From contig NC_092573.1 of NCBI RefSeq assembly GCF_037975245.1, forward strand, positions 2,294,501 to 2,358,500: a stretch of 64,000 nt of DNA, read 5' to 3'. The position numbers and the translations under genes are program-made. How positions within the stretch are numbered: position 1 is the stretch's first letter; each line of letters opens with the position of its first letter. The DNA comes from Apostichopus japonicus. Taxonomy: Eukaryota; Echinodermata; Holothuroidea; Aspidochirotida; Stichopodidae. The notes beneath the pieces were generated by a model. It did not search any database, was not told the origin of the DNA, and saw only the letters and a list, made by a program, of their open reading frames with translations. Below are positions 1 to 13,100 of the stretch, piece after piece.

Positions 1-519
1 CTATAATTTTGCTTGGTCACGTATTGAAAGTAGTTATGTGGAACAAAAGGACAATTCAGGGTGTCATTTACCTTCAAGAATCTCACTTAGACAAATTTAA
101 ATTAACTTCTTAACTTTCCTACAAATTCACTGTTTTATTTGTATGATATGCATTACCTACAAGGGCAGCATTTCCCTCAACTTGCCCTGGTGGAAATCTG
201 GGTTTCATGTATTGTGCAATTGCACGTGGGTTACACCTTGTTACATTGTTTGCATGGTACCGTGGCTTTGTGGCTGGCACCACACAGTACAGACAATGTT
301 AACATGAATTGCTACTAACCAGTAGGGGGATAGTTCAGTTGGTAAAATCATGATAGGAATCGCAATTCTTAGCAGCATTGGTTTCCTACTTGTTCTTTCA
401 AATGTTTACAACTCTTGCTAATATATTTCGGTAATTATCTTTAAGATCATCAAATTCAAAAATTTTAAAACTGGTAATCAAAATGATTAGTATGCAAAAC
501 TCTTTTGTAGAATACTTAC

Positions 520-3500
520 CAGGATTCCCTGTTAAAAGCTTCCAGTCTCCCACTCTCAGAGCAGCATGCATTGAGGTGTTGAAGCTAGCAGCTGGTTTCA
601 GCTGACTCATCAACCTGGTATAAGTTTGCTGAGTCTCTTCACTCCACTCATACTCAGTAGACTGTAACCCATACAAAGGATCAATGTTATGAAGGAGTTC
701 CTTTCTGGGAGACTTCTCCCCATCTCTGCAATGAAAACAAAAAACAATTTCACTCAGAAACGGCTCCAGTGAAAGCCAGTTATAAAATTTAAATTAAAAT
801 GTTTATGTTTATGTTTTTATTTTCCATGCTATTATTCCAGTAGTGGCTTAAATTTTCATCTGAACAAGTTTGTTTTCATTCAGAAAGTCAGAAAACTATG
901 CATAAAAAAACAAGTCAATAATCATTCCTTTCAAACTGCTCGGTCCTGTATTAATGTCTAACAGGATATAGATATTTCTATTTGCAATTATCTCCATAAA
1001 AATAACAACAATTCCTTTGAAATTCCCTTGCTACTAATTACCAGATTCTATGCTTACAATGATTGAAGGTAGGAGTAAGGTATGAAGGCCAGTTCATACT
1101 CCAGTATGTATTGCGGGCAAATGATGTAAACTGACCATATATGGTAAAAATATGATGAACACCATTCTTGCCATATATGGTTCGTTGATATCTATTGCTT
1201 GTGATGTATAGTACTATAGAGTATGTACTATACTTTAGTATTCATGGTTTGCTAGTTGCCAAGAGTTCATCGGTACCCTCTTGCAAATCTGCTAACAATT
1301 CCTTCCAAATTATGGTTCAATAACTCTTGTTCATCCCCATCAAGGTACAAAGTAATTTGTGCCTCAAATATTTTGCCCTTTACAATTTCCCAATAGATTT
1401 CTACTATTTCGCTTAATCATAAAAGTAAATAATTGCAAATACACCCAAACTCACAGTGCCATTTAGTTGTGCATACCCACATTCAGTGGAGTTGCATAAG
1501 TAGAAATGGACATTATGGGCAAGCTATCAGTGCATAGTGCCATGGTAACTGAGTAGGGTGCTTAGCTGTCAATCTGATCTTCACAGGTGAAGCACAATAA
1601 CGGAAACTACAATGAAGCAAATCAAACTACTATGGGCAGAATAAGTATCTTTCACCAGGTCACTTGTGTTTGCACCTTCATCCACACAGATCATATTTGC
1701 ATTAATAGCAATCCCCATCTTCGTCCCCATCCCCTACCTTGTCTCTCATGCGCATAAAACAAAACACAATACTGACCCTTCCAGACCGTATAAACTAGCA
1801 TTTGTAGGACCATTTCTTACTTTATCGTGCTCCAAACATTGAACCCATCTAATGGTTTGGTTCCATTTAGATTTCCTCCTGCAACTCCCTCCACCAGAGT
1901 AGGGAACCAGTCACTGACGTGGATGAACTCACGATTCACTTGTCCTACGACTGTTGGTGAGAGCAACGGACTGTGGACAAGACCTACTCCACGCACTCCA
2001 CCTTCCCATAGAGTGCCCTTACTTCCCCGCAGAGGCCAGTTGTTTGCTGACCCTATTGGTCCCCCATTATCTGTGAAAATATGTTTGAAATTTACTACCG
2101 TGTAGTAGCACAACAGAGGTATATTAGTGGGGGGGGGGGGGGTTAGAGGTTGGCGAGAGGGCCAATTTGGGCCATTAATCTTTGAATACTCTTGGGTCAT
2201 TTGTATGATAAATATCACACAATCTAAACAATATACTTTTTAGCCCAAATTTTGCCAGTTTCCAGAGATCAAGGGGATTGGGAAATCAAACAAAATCATC
2301 ACATGTCCATCTTTGTTTACAAAATGGTTGAATCCATTTTGGGATGGGACTGTCATAGCAGCGTTTTAAGACGCTTTCTCTGTTGAAGCATAGATAATTT
2401 GTTAAAACTGATATTAGAAACCATCGTTTTTGTTTGAAAATGGTCTTTGTGCCTAACTCTTGTATTCCTCTACGGATCCTGTCGATTTTAAAACAAAAAT
2501 ACCACGTCCAGTAGGTACTTTGGGAGCAAAAAAAGAGCTGAAGCGACAGCCTCGAGCCTAAGTTTTAGCCTAAGCAGTCGCCCTAACATAAGAGATAATG
2601 AGTCGGGTGATGGATCAAGGGAAGACACCATTGCAAATGTCTTTTCAAAAACACTTGAAAGAATTAAGAGAAATATCTCCAAGGAATAAAACAAATTCAA
2701 TAAAGCAATTGTGGACTTGAGAGAATCGGTGGATGAGCTTTTGTCTGAACACGAGGCACTGAAACAAAGATGTTCATCATTGGACATAAGACTTCATAAG
2801 CTCAAACAGGATAGGGACACCCTGGCTTCCCTTATCAACAAAAATGAACGATTTTTCGAGAAGGAACAATATTAGAATTGTTGGTGTAAAAACATCTGAA
2901 AATGAAAATTGTTGGACCTCGCCACCAAAATCATCACTGAAACTGGTTTACAATCGTGTAAGATTGAAAGGGCCCACCATGACGGTAAGGGTAGAGAAGG
3001 AAGAGGTCACCACTTGCTGGTAAGATTGTCTTTTTACCAGGACAAAATTTCAATTTTGCGAAAAGCCCGTCAGGCCCTCAACTACTTTAAAACATGACAA
3101 GGAGAGACATAATTTCCATCACTTTTTAGGTAAATAATTAATAGTAAAAATCTCACAGATAATTTCATGTTTTGTGTTTATGGAATCTTTCAAATCAAGG
3201 TCAAGAAAATCTTTTTCAGCACTTTTTGTCTTCATTATCGTTGCAAATCTTTGAAAAGAGTAACAGAAAAAACAAAGCTCAACATAAGGTGCTATGACTG
3301 CAATAACATACAGTACTTCTTCCTCCAGTGAGGGAAAAAGAACAAGAAAAACATCTAACCTGTCGAAAATATGATGACAGAATTATTGTAGAGCCCAGAT
3401 TCTTTCAACTTGCTGGTGATATTTCCAACTGCTTCATCCAAAGCACTAGTCATACCAGCATAAGAACGTCGGTGTCCGTTTGTAATCCCTTCATAAGGCG

Positions 3501-5102
3501 TCTTGTATTGGTCTGGCACTTGCAAGGGACCATGGACATTTTGGAAGGGCACATACATAAATAGTGGCTGAATGGGGAGCAAAAGGAATAAAATATTGTA
3601 TTTTGAACAAATTTGTGTAAACATTTGTTTACCAATGCTGGCTACAAGGAAAGTTAAAGTTAGACAAAAATGTTACTGGTACATTGGAATAGTTTGAATA
3701 CAGAATTACACATCTACATTTTTACCATGGTATTTCCCCTATTTTGTTTTTTGTTTGTTTATTCTTTTTCCTCTTTTTTTTAGTCCTTTAAAATAGGAAA
3801 TTCTGTGAGAATGCACCTCAACATTAAAGTCCTTGATGATGCCAGCTCCAACATTCAGGCCTACAATTTCAAGTGAATTGAAGCTTACAGATATTATTTA
3901 GCAATACACAACGGCATTTATCTTTGATTCAACAACTGGGTACACCAAGGAACAAAAGTCACCGCCATCTGCAATAAAACTTGGAATTGGCACTAAGCCT
4001 TAAATTGATTTTATCGTTCCCTCGGACTGGTTGGCGAAGACTTGTTGGCAAAGATTCGGCAAATGATGAGCCTCCAGTGTTAAATGAGTTGTTCTTACAA
4101 AGAAAAATAGTAAAGCAAATAAATGCAGACTGCACTGACATTTAAACTGAAGGGTGGCTGTACCCTCCCCATCCCTCCCTCTCCCCCCTACCCACTTCGC
4201 AATGGGCCCTCAGTGATCATGCCAAGTAAATTCATGCCCTGAAACCATGAAAGTAGCAGGAATAGGTCCTCCACAACTACTGAACACACGATGTCCAGTA
4301 AATCTGCTTTGGTCTTCGTTTTCATCACGTTTAAATGATTTCATAGCTTGTAGACCAGCAGTGTTGTCCGATAGCTTCACGCAACACATTTCCTTGCCAG
4401 TCGACCCAGTTTTTCATGAAGTTCTACCAGGAAACAACAAGTTGATTTGCAGCCCCAAAGAAAACCAAATTCAGTCATACCTACCCTGCTACATTATTCT
4501 AAACAATTTTTCAATTAACAATAAAGACAGAAAGTCGAGTGCTTCCCAACAGCTATCAGTAAACCTTCATTAAAAAACAGTCCTGTTCAAGAGTCTTCAT
4601 TTCTTGAAATCAGTTTTGGGAAGTTAGTTTCGGCTGAGAAGATTTGGATAGCCATCTGAGATAATATATGACATAAATGCCTTATTTTGACTGGCTGAAG
4701 GTTTCACCCATGAATACTTAGAAGTAGATTAGTTTTTAAAATTGGAAACACAGCTCTGTCTATGTCTACAATCTCCATGTCAACCAGATAGAAAGTACAG
4801 AAAATTTGCAGATTTGCAAAAAGTTACTTACTGTGCTAGCGTTATGAGATTCTATGATATTCTCAACACGCTTAACGAAAGCAAAGAGAGAGTATTGACC
4901 CTGGTAATCCTTAGTAGGGTCCGTGTTGTTTCGAAAGTCCTTTCCAAACATAGACACCTTGTAGACCTGGTAATCTCTTGAGTGGTCATAGTAATCTTCA
5001 GCGCCGAGCAGATATCCTATCAGGTACATGAAAAATAAAATATCCAACATTACAAATAACTCATGAGAGAAACCAAAGTTCCCCACCAATTATATATATA
5101 TA

Positions 5103-5153
<51 letters not shown>

Positions 5154-6544
5154 TGGATACAGACACAAATATTTAAATACCAGAAAAACTATCAGTAGAT
5201 AGAATTGAACTGAAGAAAATTCAAGGTTTTATTCAAATTAAGCAAATAGCAGGCCAGATTTTTTTTTACCCAATTTATTGGTATAATGAGGTATATGGCA
5301 TAATGAATTAATGCTATATCCTTTACATTATCTAAAGGACCCAATTTGTGGGAAAATATCGGAAACCAATGCAACCTCTTATATTTTTGCTGTCCAAAGC
5401 ATGACTTAGTGAAAATTAAGGGTAAATTTTAACCGTTAATTACGAATTAGAATATGCTAGATGAGTATGAATATAGACTTGCAACGTGTCCGCTGCTGAT
5501 GACATGAGACTAAAATTTTACCCAAATGTGAATCAAATCCTCTGTTGGTAGGCATACATGCAGGTCTGTAGAATCCCAGATGCCATTTGCCCACAATGTG
5601 AGTAGCATAACCACTCTCTTTCAACTTCTGTGGTAAAGTTACTTCATCTAACGGTAGACAAGATGGTAAAGGAGGCCTGATGACACCGTGCATTAGACCT
5701 GTATGAATCTAGAAAAGTAAAGAAACAGTAACGTAGCTATGCAATGTCGGGGGCAGCCTACATCAAACGGCATTCATTCTTAAGAACCATCACCAAGCAG
5801 TAAATTGACAACCTTTCTGACCAAAACTCTTCAATTACCACAACCATATAAAGGAAAGGGAGAATTCTAGCCATTTTAACAAAAAAAACTGATTAGTCGG
5901 GGCATCGATAAAACGGTTAATCTCGCCTCAGTAAGTCTTGGTTATGTCCCAGATTAAATTTTCACATGATACGATCCATTTATCTCTTATAATTTGTGTG
6001 ATTCGGATAAATCCATCTGACAATTTGCAATCAATCTGGTTTGGTTCACTTCAAGTCAACATCTTACAGTTCAAGAAAAAGTAAACATCTTCAATTTTCT
6101 CCAAAATACCTAAGTTGGAGTTTGTCCTATGATTTTAAATGCAGTTGTGTTTGCTACTGACCTCTATCACAGAATACATTTATTGTATTAAGAGGCACAA
6201 TAAACTTCTAATCAAGTTATTGGGAAAACTGTTCTGTATTCTGTTAGTTTGGAAATTATATAGTGTGACATCTACTGTACCTGGTATCTCCCTGACATTA
6301 ACTGGCTCCTTGTTGGAGAACAAATTGGTTGGACATAGTAATTTTCAAGTGTGACTCCCTCTTTGGCAAGGAGGTCTATGTTAGGAGTCTGAATGGCAGA
6401 GTGACCACTTTTACCATGGTAACTGACATCATTGTAGCCAAGGTCATCAGCTAGTAAAAATATGATGTGAGGCTTAGTAGTTGCTTCCACTGAATTTAAG
6501 ATGATGAGCCAACAAATAACCAAGAAGCCCAACTGAGCCATCAT
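520..6544 (-). CDS. Arylsulfatase B-type sulfatase, six exons, 3' end off window
   Basis: Coding exons, in transcript order: 6544-6281, 5708-5522, 5016-4832, 3567-3360, 2070-1821, 725-520. All have GT-AG borders and phase is kept throughout; they give 433 residues. The ATG at 6544 opens a hydrophobic signal peptide (about residues 1-21); a GTG further upstream is not used. The metal-binding Asp pair is D33-D34. CSPTR (75-79) is the sulfatase signature, in which Cys75 should be converted to formylglycine. GKWHLG follows at 128-133 and DNGG at 282-285, then a lysine near 299 in the WPLRGSKG stretch. This order matches ARSB/ARSI/ARSJ enzymes, which remove sulfate esters from glycosaminoglycans in lysosomes or outside the cell. 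The last visible exon ends in 'LLTGNPG' at a good donor. I see no further exon in 1-519, so roughly 80-100 C-terminal residues are missing. All key residues are intact. ARSB-like is secure; the exact paralogue is not. Confidence 0.93.
2475..3110 (+). mobile_element. Degenerate LINE ORF1 fragment (L1-like RRM)
   Basis: It lies in the sulfatase intron between exons 4 and 5, on the opposite strand. In shifting frames it encodes a coiled-coil-like segment ([17 protein letters not shown]), then [10 protein letters not shown] near 2860-2895, then [14 protein letters not shown] and [20 protein letters not shown] near 2960-3070. This order is typical of L1-type ORF1 proteins: coiled coil, RRM and C-terminal domain. 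At least two frameshifts and several stops show it is dead. No reverse transcriptase follows. It is probably a truncated or eroded insertion. Confidence 0.75.
5093..5151. repeat. (TA)n microsatellite
   Basis: Nearly uninterrupted TA dinucleotides, just upstream (in transcript sense) of the third sulfatase exon. It may vary in length between individuals. Confidence 0.9.
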
Positions 6545-7880
6545 CAAAACAAGAAGGCACAATCGAATCACTCAAGATCTGAAAGGGAAAAGAATTATAA
6601 CAGATCTGATTAATCTGGAGAACTAGATTGTAGAATTGTTCAACCTGCAGAAAAACTGTGAACTATCACTAATCCACCAAATAGAACATCTAATTTTAAA
6701 TTACAGATTGGCATTAGTCAAGTTTTGTCAGAAATATGACATCATTTGAATGGAGATTGGAGTAAACTTCTTGTCATCAATGCTTTGGTAAATCTAGCAA
6801 CAATAATGGTTCCTGCTAATGGTGTCTCATACTGTGCAGTACAACATTTTGTCAAGGAGCTAAGAGAATGCACATTAGACATACTATCAATACCTCTATC
6901 CTCAAACACACAAAATAACAAATGCTTAGCCTAGGGCATCTTTTCCCCTGGCCAGTTTGCCAGATCCCCAACGAATTCATGCCCCCCACCCCCTTGATTA
7001 TAACAATTTGATCCATAACAACAGTTGATCCCAAAGTCATCTTGAACAAACTTGCACAAATTTCTTGAAACAACAAATCAATATTGGGGAATGTTGGTAT
7101 TATGCACTAAAACACTGCATACTTACCAACACCCATATAAAATTCCTTGATGCAAATTGACTTACACAACAACAAGGGTGAAAAACATTGGTTGCTTGTC
7201 ATACTAGAAACACAAGATGGTACTGCATAAGACAAGCAAATACAGATGTTGAACAAGCCTAGACCTGAATAAAATTTCTTGACACGAAAATTATTCATGA
7301 CATTGACAATGAAAAACAGTTGTTACCTTTTTATTTGTCATTAATAATAGGAGTACTTTGAAAATATTTGACTTGTGTGTGTGTACTTCGTACCTAGGGT
7401 CACCTATCAATCCCTTTTCGGGACTGGTTGAGCGAAATGCTACTACTGTATATATTGTGTTGTTGGTACTCGTCGTGTAAGGTCGATTGCTAAAGCTTAT
7501 GGTTTCACAATATTATATCAAATTCCAAAAACACATGCAAGTTTGCTTACGCCTACCAGAGCACGTCATAATTCCCTGCCACAACAGGCTATGAATCTGT
7601 GTCAGGACAGAATACTTACTTATTTATCTGTGGACAGCTGATGCTTGCAGCACGGATACAACAGTACTCTCGCTTGCGCTTGGTGTCACGAGGTACTATT
7701 GTTTTTGTTTACAAGAAAACCTCATACTTCATGTAACCAGATTTCAATGGTAAATGTTCGCCATTTGCCGCCAACAAGCCAAACCAACGTAGTGCACTTT
7801 ACTTTTTATCCGCTGCCGCATCCGCAACTATCAACAGTGGTTTTGAAATTACATGCATGTGAATTACGGAATTTCAACAA
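6545..7880. other. Upstream flank of the sulfatase gene, no coding gene seen
   Basis: This should hold the promoter and any non-coding first exon of the sulfatase. The short open frames here lack recognisable domains. I cannot place a transcription start. Confidence 0.4.
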
Positions 7881-8493
7881 GAGTTAACATCCCGAAATGG
7901 AGACGTAAAAACGTTAAATTTTCGGGAAAGGAAAGTCGATGAAGTTAGAGGAAAATATATTGGACGAATAGAGTCGAAATTTTTATATAAAAGGTCTACA
8001 TTTTGAGAAACAAAGTCATACTTTCGATATGAAAAGTAGTAGTCTGCATAATCGAAATTTTAAGATAAAGTGGTCAAACCTTCCAGAAGAAAAGTAGAAA
8101 TTTTCAAATAAAAAAGTTTTAATTTTGAGAAATTAGGGAAAATTTTTGTCTAACACATCGAAACTTTGAATAAAAAGTCCAAATTTGAGTTAACATCCCG
8201 AAATGGAGACGTAAAAACGTTAAATTTTCTGGAAAGGAATGTCGATGAAGTTTGAGGAAAATATATTGGACGAATAGAGTCGAAATTTTTATATAAAAGG
8301 TCTACATTTTGAGAAACAAAGTCATACTTTCGATATGAAAAGTAGTAGTCTGCATAATCGAAATTTTAAGATAAAGTGGTCAAACCTTCCAGAAGAAAAG
8401 TAGAAATTTTCAAATAAAAAAGTTTTAATTTTGAGAAATTAGGGAAAATTTTTGTCTAACACATCGAAACTTTGAATAAAAAGTCCAAATTTG
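7881..8493. repeat. 306-bp tandem duplication, two copies
   Basis: Copy 1 starts at 7881 and copy 2 at 8187, both with GAGTTAACATCCCGAAATGG. By eye they differ at only three positions, all near the start. That is about 1% divergence, so the duplication is recent. The unit is itself built from degenerate motifs such as TCGAAATTTT and TTTTGAGA, which continue to about 8640. The same motif type recurs at 32340-32470 and 41280-41640. Neither copy codes for protein. Confidence 0.95.
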
Positions 8494-8728
8494 GAGATCA
8501 ATAATCAAAATTATTGAGATGCAATTGTCGAAACTGTTGACATAAAAAGTGGGAAGTTTGACACAAAAGTAATGAAATATTTCATATCCCAACAATGTTT
8601 TGAAACACAAGTCGAAATTCCTAAACAAAATAGTCAAACTTTCGAGAAAAATAAAAAGTAACATTCTTGTAGGTTAATTATCTTCTCCTCCCTGCCCAAC
8701 CACGCTTCCCCCACCCCACCCCCAAATA

Positions 8729-9055
8729 CAGTGGAGTAGGAAGGTACTTTTGAGTGGGGGGCTGAAGACTGATGGCCGTCCTGGGGGAGGGGTCTAAGGA
8801 TTTTTTTGCATTTCCAGGTGGCCTCAGATGCAATTTGGTGCAATATAGCACACTTCAACCCACCCACTCCATTTTGTATATAATTTTGCATTTTCACCTG
8901 GCCTTAGATGCAATTTGGTGCTCCAAATGAGATTTTTTTCTCATTTGGAAATGAAAAAGGGGTTTTCTGACTTGCGAAGCGGGGGGGGGGGGCGGAATGA
9001 TACTACCGCCCCTTCATATTTTTCACTGGGGGGCTGGCGCCCTCCTACGCCCTTG
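8729..9055. mobile_element. Small non-autonomous element with hAT-like ends, 327 bp
   Basis: It is flanked by the identical 8-mer CCCAAATA at 8721-8728 and 9056-9063. The ends are inverted and start with CA: CAGTGGAGTAGGAAGG on the left, and CAAGGGCGTAGGAGGG read inward from the right (about 12 of 16 match). An 8-bp target duplication with CA...TG ends is typical of the hAT superfamily. There is no transposase. Inside, a segment ending in AGATGCAATTTGGTGC occurs twice (around 8812-8846 and 8888-8922). Confidence 0.75.
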
Positions 9056-9063
9056 CCCAAATA

Positions 9064-9080
9064 CACACACACACACACAT
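9064..9080. repeat. (AC)n microsatellite
   Basis: Short CA dinucleotide run directly beside the right target duplication of the 327-bp element. Confidence 0.8.
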
Positions 9081-9193
9081 TTGAACGTCCCGTGGGACTG
9101 ACGCATTTCCAGCTGCTTCGACCTACAGCAATTTAATGCTGTGGCGGATACGAACACAGAGAAGCACATATCTCTTAATGGCTGCAAGCTTCT

Positions 9194-10125
9194 TACCGTA
9201 TGGAAAGCCATTTTAACATTTAATCGGGAATTTGAGATATCTTAATTTTTTTCTTATTTTAGATATCTAAAATTCTATTTCAGATAGCCTATCTAAAATT
9301 AAATTCGAGATATCTTAAATTTAATTCGAGATATCTGAAATTTCATTTCAGATATCTGAAATTGAATTCGAGATATCTAAAATAGATTTCGAGATATCTG
9401 AAATTCTATTTCAGATATCTGAAATTGAATTCGAGATATCTGAAATTGAATTCGAGATATCCGAAATTAAATTCGAGATATCTGAAATTCTATTTCAGAT
9501 AGGCCTATCTGAAATTGAATTCGAGATATCTGAAATTGAATTCGAGATATCTGAAATTGAATTCGAGATATCTGAAATTGAATTCAAGATATCTGCAATT
9601 CTAATTCGAGATATCTGAAATGCGTATGCAGAAATTCCCTATTAAATGTTAAAATGGCACGTATGGAAAGCCATTTAAACATTTAATCGGAAATTTTCAG
9701 ATATCTGTAATTGAGTTCGAGATATCTGTAATTGAATTCGAGATATTTGAAATTCTGTTTCAGATATCTGAAATTGAATTCGAGATATCTGAAATTGAAT
9801 TCGAGATATCTGAAATTGAATTCGAGATATCTAAAATTGAATTCGAGATATCTAAAATTCTATTTCAGATATCTAAAATTTAATTCGAGATATCTGGAAT
9901 TGAATTCGAGATATCTGAAAATGAATTCGAGATATCTCGAATTCAATTTCAGATATCTGAAATTTCCTGGTATTTCGAGATATCTGAAATTGATTTTAAG
10001 ATATCTGCAATTATTTGTAGATATCTTAAATAAATTGGAGATATCTGTAAATTAATTTGAGATATATGAAATTATTTCGAGATATCTGAAATTCCTTATT
10101 AAATGTTAAAACGGCTTTCCATATT
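9194..10125. mobile_element. Two abutting inverted-repeat elements filled with a 21-bp array
   Basis: The left end GTATGGAAAGCCATTTTAAC (about 9198) and the right end ATTAAATGTTAAAACGGC (about 10096-10115) are inverted copies of each other. In the middle, near 9640-9700, a right end abuts a second left end (GTATGGAAAGCCATTTAAAC). The locus is therefore two elements head to tail, at about 9194-9658 and 9660-10125. Each interior is roughly 20 units of a 21-bp repeat, GAATTCGAGATATCTGAAATT and variants, with many self-complementary ATCTGAAAT/ATTTCAGAT blocks. Because 21 is divisible by three, long spurious open frames arise. It is a MITE or foldback-like structure of unknown superfamily. Confidence 0.75.
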
Positions 10126-13100
10126 ACCGGTTTATGTCTGTCGATAGCTCTAGTATTAATATGATCATATCAATGTACTTGCTTACATACAGGTCATGAG
10201 CTAGCTAGTTAGCTGAGTACGTACATTGCAATAGTCTATATCATGGGATGATTACGAAGTTGGCTGTGAATGAACTTGCATGCAGGTCAGGTCGACGTCA
10301 CCTCGTTCTGTTTTGGATATCCAGACATTGCCAGACGGATGTGAATGCTGATTCTGGGTTGGTAATTTAGGATAATATAGGAGTTCTTAGTTGACCGGCT
10401 GGAATGGTTTCTACTGACGAAGAACTGAGATATGATTAGCCTAACGTCGAACCTAACTGTAAATGTTTAGCCCTGGGCTAGGCTATACTATTAGTAGTAA
10501 TACTAGTACTAGTAGTAGTAGTATACAGTAGCTAGTCCTAAGGAAAGTAAACCATTAACTAAGTTGTAACTGAGGGCTTGGCCAGTTTTGTCCAATAAAA
10601 AAAGAACTCTGCCTAAACTTAGGCTTAGGCAAGGATAACTCTTTCTCCTTTCAATGAAGGCTACGCTAAATTAGGGAGTAACTATAGAATGCTCCATCAC
10701 TGTCACAGTCAGAAAACACCTTTCCAAAATAAATGAAGAGGCTCAGTCACAGTGAAGTTAGTACTAGTAGTAGGATGGTGACTTCGAAGTTCGGCCACTT
10801 AAGACTTAAAACACCCCAAAACTAAATCTTCTGGTATAAATCATTTGAAAATATACTTCATATGGTGGGAGAATTTTGTTATAGTACGATACACGGCCAA
10901 ACTTTCTTTCCTGCAAACTGTTTTCACGTTGTTTTCCAAGAAGATTCTTTGTGATTGTGGAACTGGTATTTCTTGCTAGAGTATTGCGAAGTTCGGACAC
11001 GCAACCCACAGTGTGGCGCTGGTGATAAAATTGGTGGCGCAGTTGCTTTTTCAGTAATTATAACAGACTTCATAGATCTTCGTCATTTTATTGACAAATA
11101 TGTAAGTAATTTCTTGCACACGGGTCATTTTGGAGAGAAAATAACTGTAGCTTCGTACTTTTTGGTGAAATTTGGCTCTTCCTGTAGGTTTTCATGGTGA
11201 AAATCGTGTATTTCTTAGGGTGCCCGAACTTTGCAGTATGCCGAACTTCGCAATACTGACTATAGTAGGCCTAGGCCTACATTGTCATTAGTCCTAGCTA
11301 GTATTAGTTTCAGAATGGCACAACAATATGTGAAAGTTTTTATAAGAATTACAAAGTCTACTGAGCCTCCATCCTGGTGGGGGCCCAGCCGCAGTGGCGA
11401 TAATGCCTTTGACCGGAGATTTTTCATTCTTCATTCCAATTTCTGATTTTACATTTTGGTAAACAGGGTTGCATACTTTACATAAGCCAGTAAATTTATG
11501 CATATATACAGTAGCACCACTGTCATCTTAGTTCCAGGCAAATAAATACGTTTAATAGGAATGAATAGGTCTACTTTTGTATTATGAGACCATAAGTATT
11601 AAAAGGAAATGATTCAATCAAACTTTAGCAGTCTGTTTGATGTTAAACTTTGAGCGAAAGTTAGATACCAACACAGTTGGGTTTAACTTCTGGTTGAAAA
11701 TGAGAAAATATATAAATATATTAAATATATATATTATATATTATATAATATATATTAAATATTGAATTTCCTGCCAACCACATCTTTAAGTCACATTCAG
11801 TTTTGGCATTGCCTATTTTTGGCTTTTAAAGGAGGTTAGGGGGTTAATGAATTTTCTCCAACATTTACCAGCAAAACCACTGTTACTGCATGTAAGAGCT
11901 TGATTGGTGTAGTTACTACCACTGGTCGAACAATGGACTTTGTTGCATAAAATAAATAATCTTCTGTGTTGTTAAAAAGTATTCTTTCTTGAAGTTTCTT
12001 CTGCTTGGAGTATTTAGTATCCTATGTAGTGCCAGTGTAGCCGGCCAAAAACACAGTGACCAGTCAAAAACATATTTTAGGTTGGGAAAATTGCAAGTGG
12101 CACCTCCCTATGAGGGTAGGGCCAGTCCACTCTGAGATTGTGGGACAACTTGAAAAGGCGAAACGCTCACACAAAAATAAACATATAAAGGCAAATGGTG
12201 TCTTTACTATGCACATGGACCTTGTATTAAAATCACTCAGGTCACTTAAACTTAAGGAAAATGTAAAATTATATTAATGGGTGTAACTTACAGATCTCAG
12301 AGCTCTTATAAGGAATCCATTGAACCTATTGGATATTAAAATACTTATCAGTCACAACGAAATAAAAAAAAATTGCGGCGTGTGTCAACCAAATACAATT
12401 GAAAATGAAATTGTCTCCTTGGGAAACTTCTAGAGTGATTCATTTAGTTGAGGACTTCTCTTGGGAAGGTGGCTCTCCGGATGGCTCGCGATTCAGGAAA
12501 ATAACCTCTTGGGGCATCTTGTTCTTGATCTCTAGGAGGGCCTGTTCATCACTGGGGTTGGGTCATCGCAGGGGTGCCAAAGTTCACTTCCAGTGCCAAA
12601 CACGAACAAGAACTAAAATGGGGATTTATAGTACCATCCCAACAGAAAATTAGAGCAACAAATAATAGGGTTGCCAGATATTAGCGCAGGATGAGATATA
12701 GGTCTGCTTCCATGGGTACAGCTTCGGGTGATCAGTAAACTTTTATGAAATATGAAATCTCCATGTAAAACAGTTCCGGGTGTTTACTAAACTAAAATAT
12801 CCATGTGTAAAACAAGCTCCAGGTATTCATTAAGCTTCTAATTATAGTATAAAAACTCTTTTGGTAAATAGCTTCAAGTGTCCACTTATCTTTTAATTAA
12901 TTTGATACTGGTCTTCTACTCTAATACTGGTAAAGTTAGTCTAAGAAAATAATTATGATCTCATGCCCAACCATCTCAAACCTCATCCTTCCTCTCTTCT
13001 CCTCTCACTATTACAAACTCAGCTTTTAGTATTCCCTTTGTCTCCTACCATCATACCATATTCATTCCATCCCATAATTCCTGAAACACATCCCATAATA

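Noticed and set aside
4247-4573. 108-codon plus-strand frame, with antisense CGGPIPATF-like text, in a sulfatase intron
   Set aside because: I considered a CUB-like exon on the minus strand, but stops and lack of splice sites leave no support.
9732-10055. 107-codon open frame with repeated NSRYLKL
   Set aside because: A by-product of the 21-bp array, whose period is divisible by three; no start or splice context.
12399-12653. Frame near 12.5 kb; on the minus strand a QALLEIKNKMPQEV-like peptide
   Set aside because: Could be a decayed coding fragment, but I recognise no family and see no neighbouring exons.
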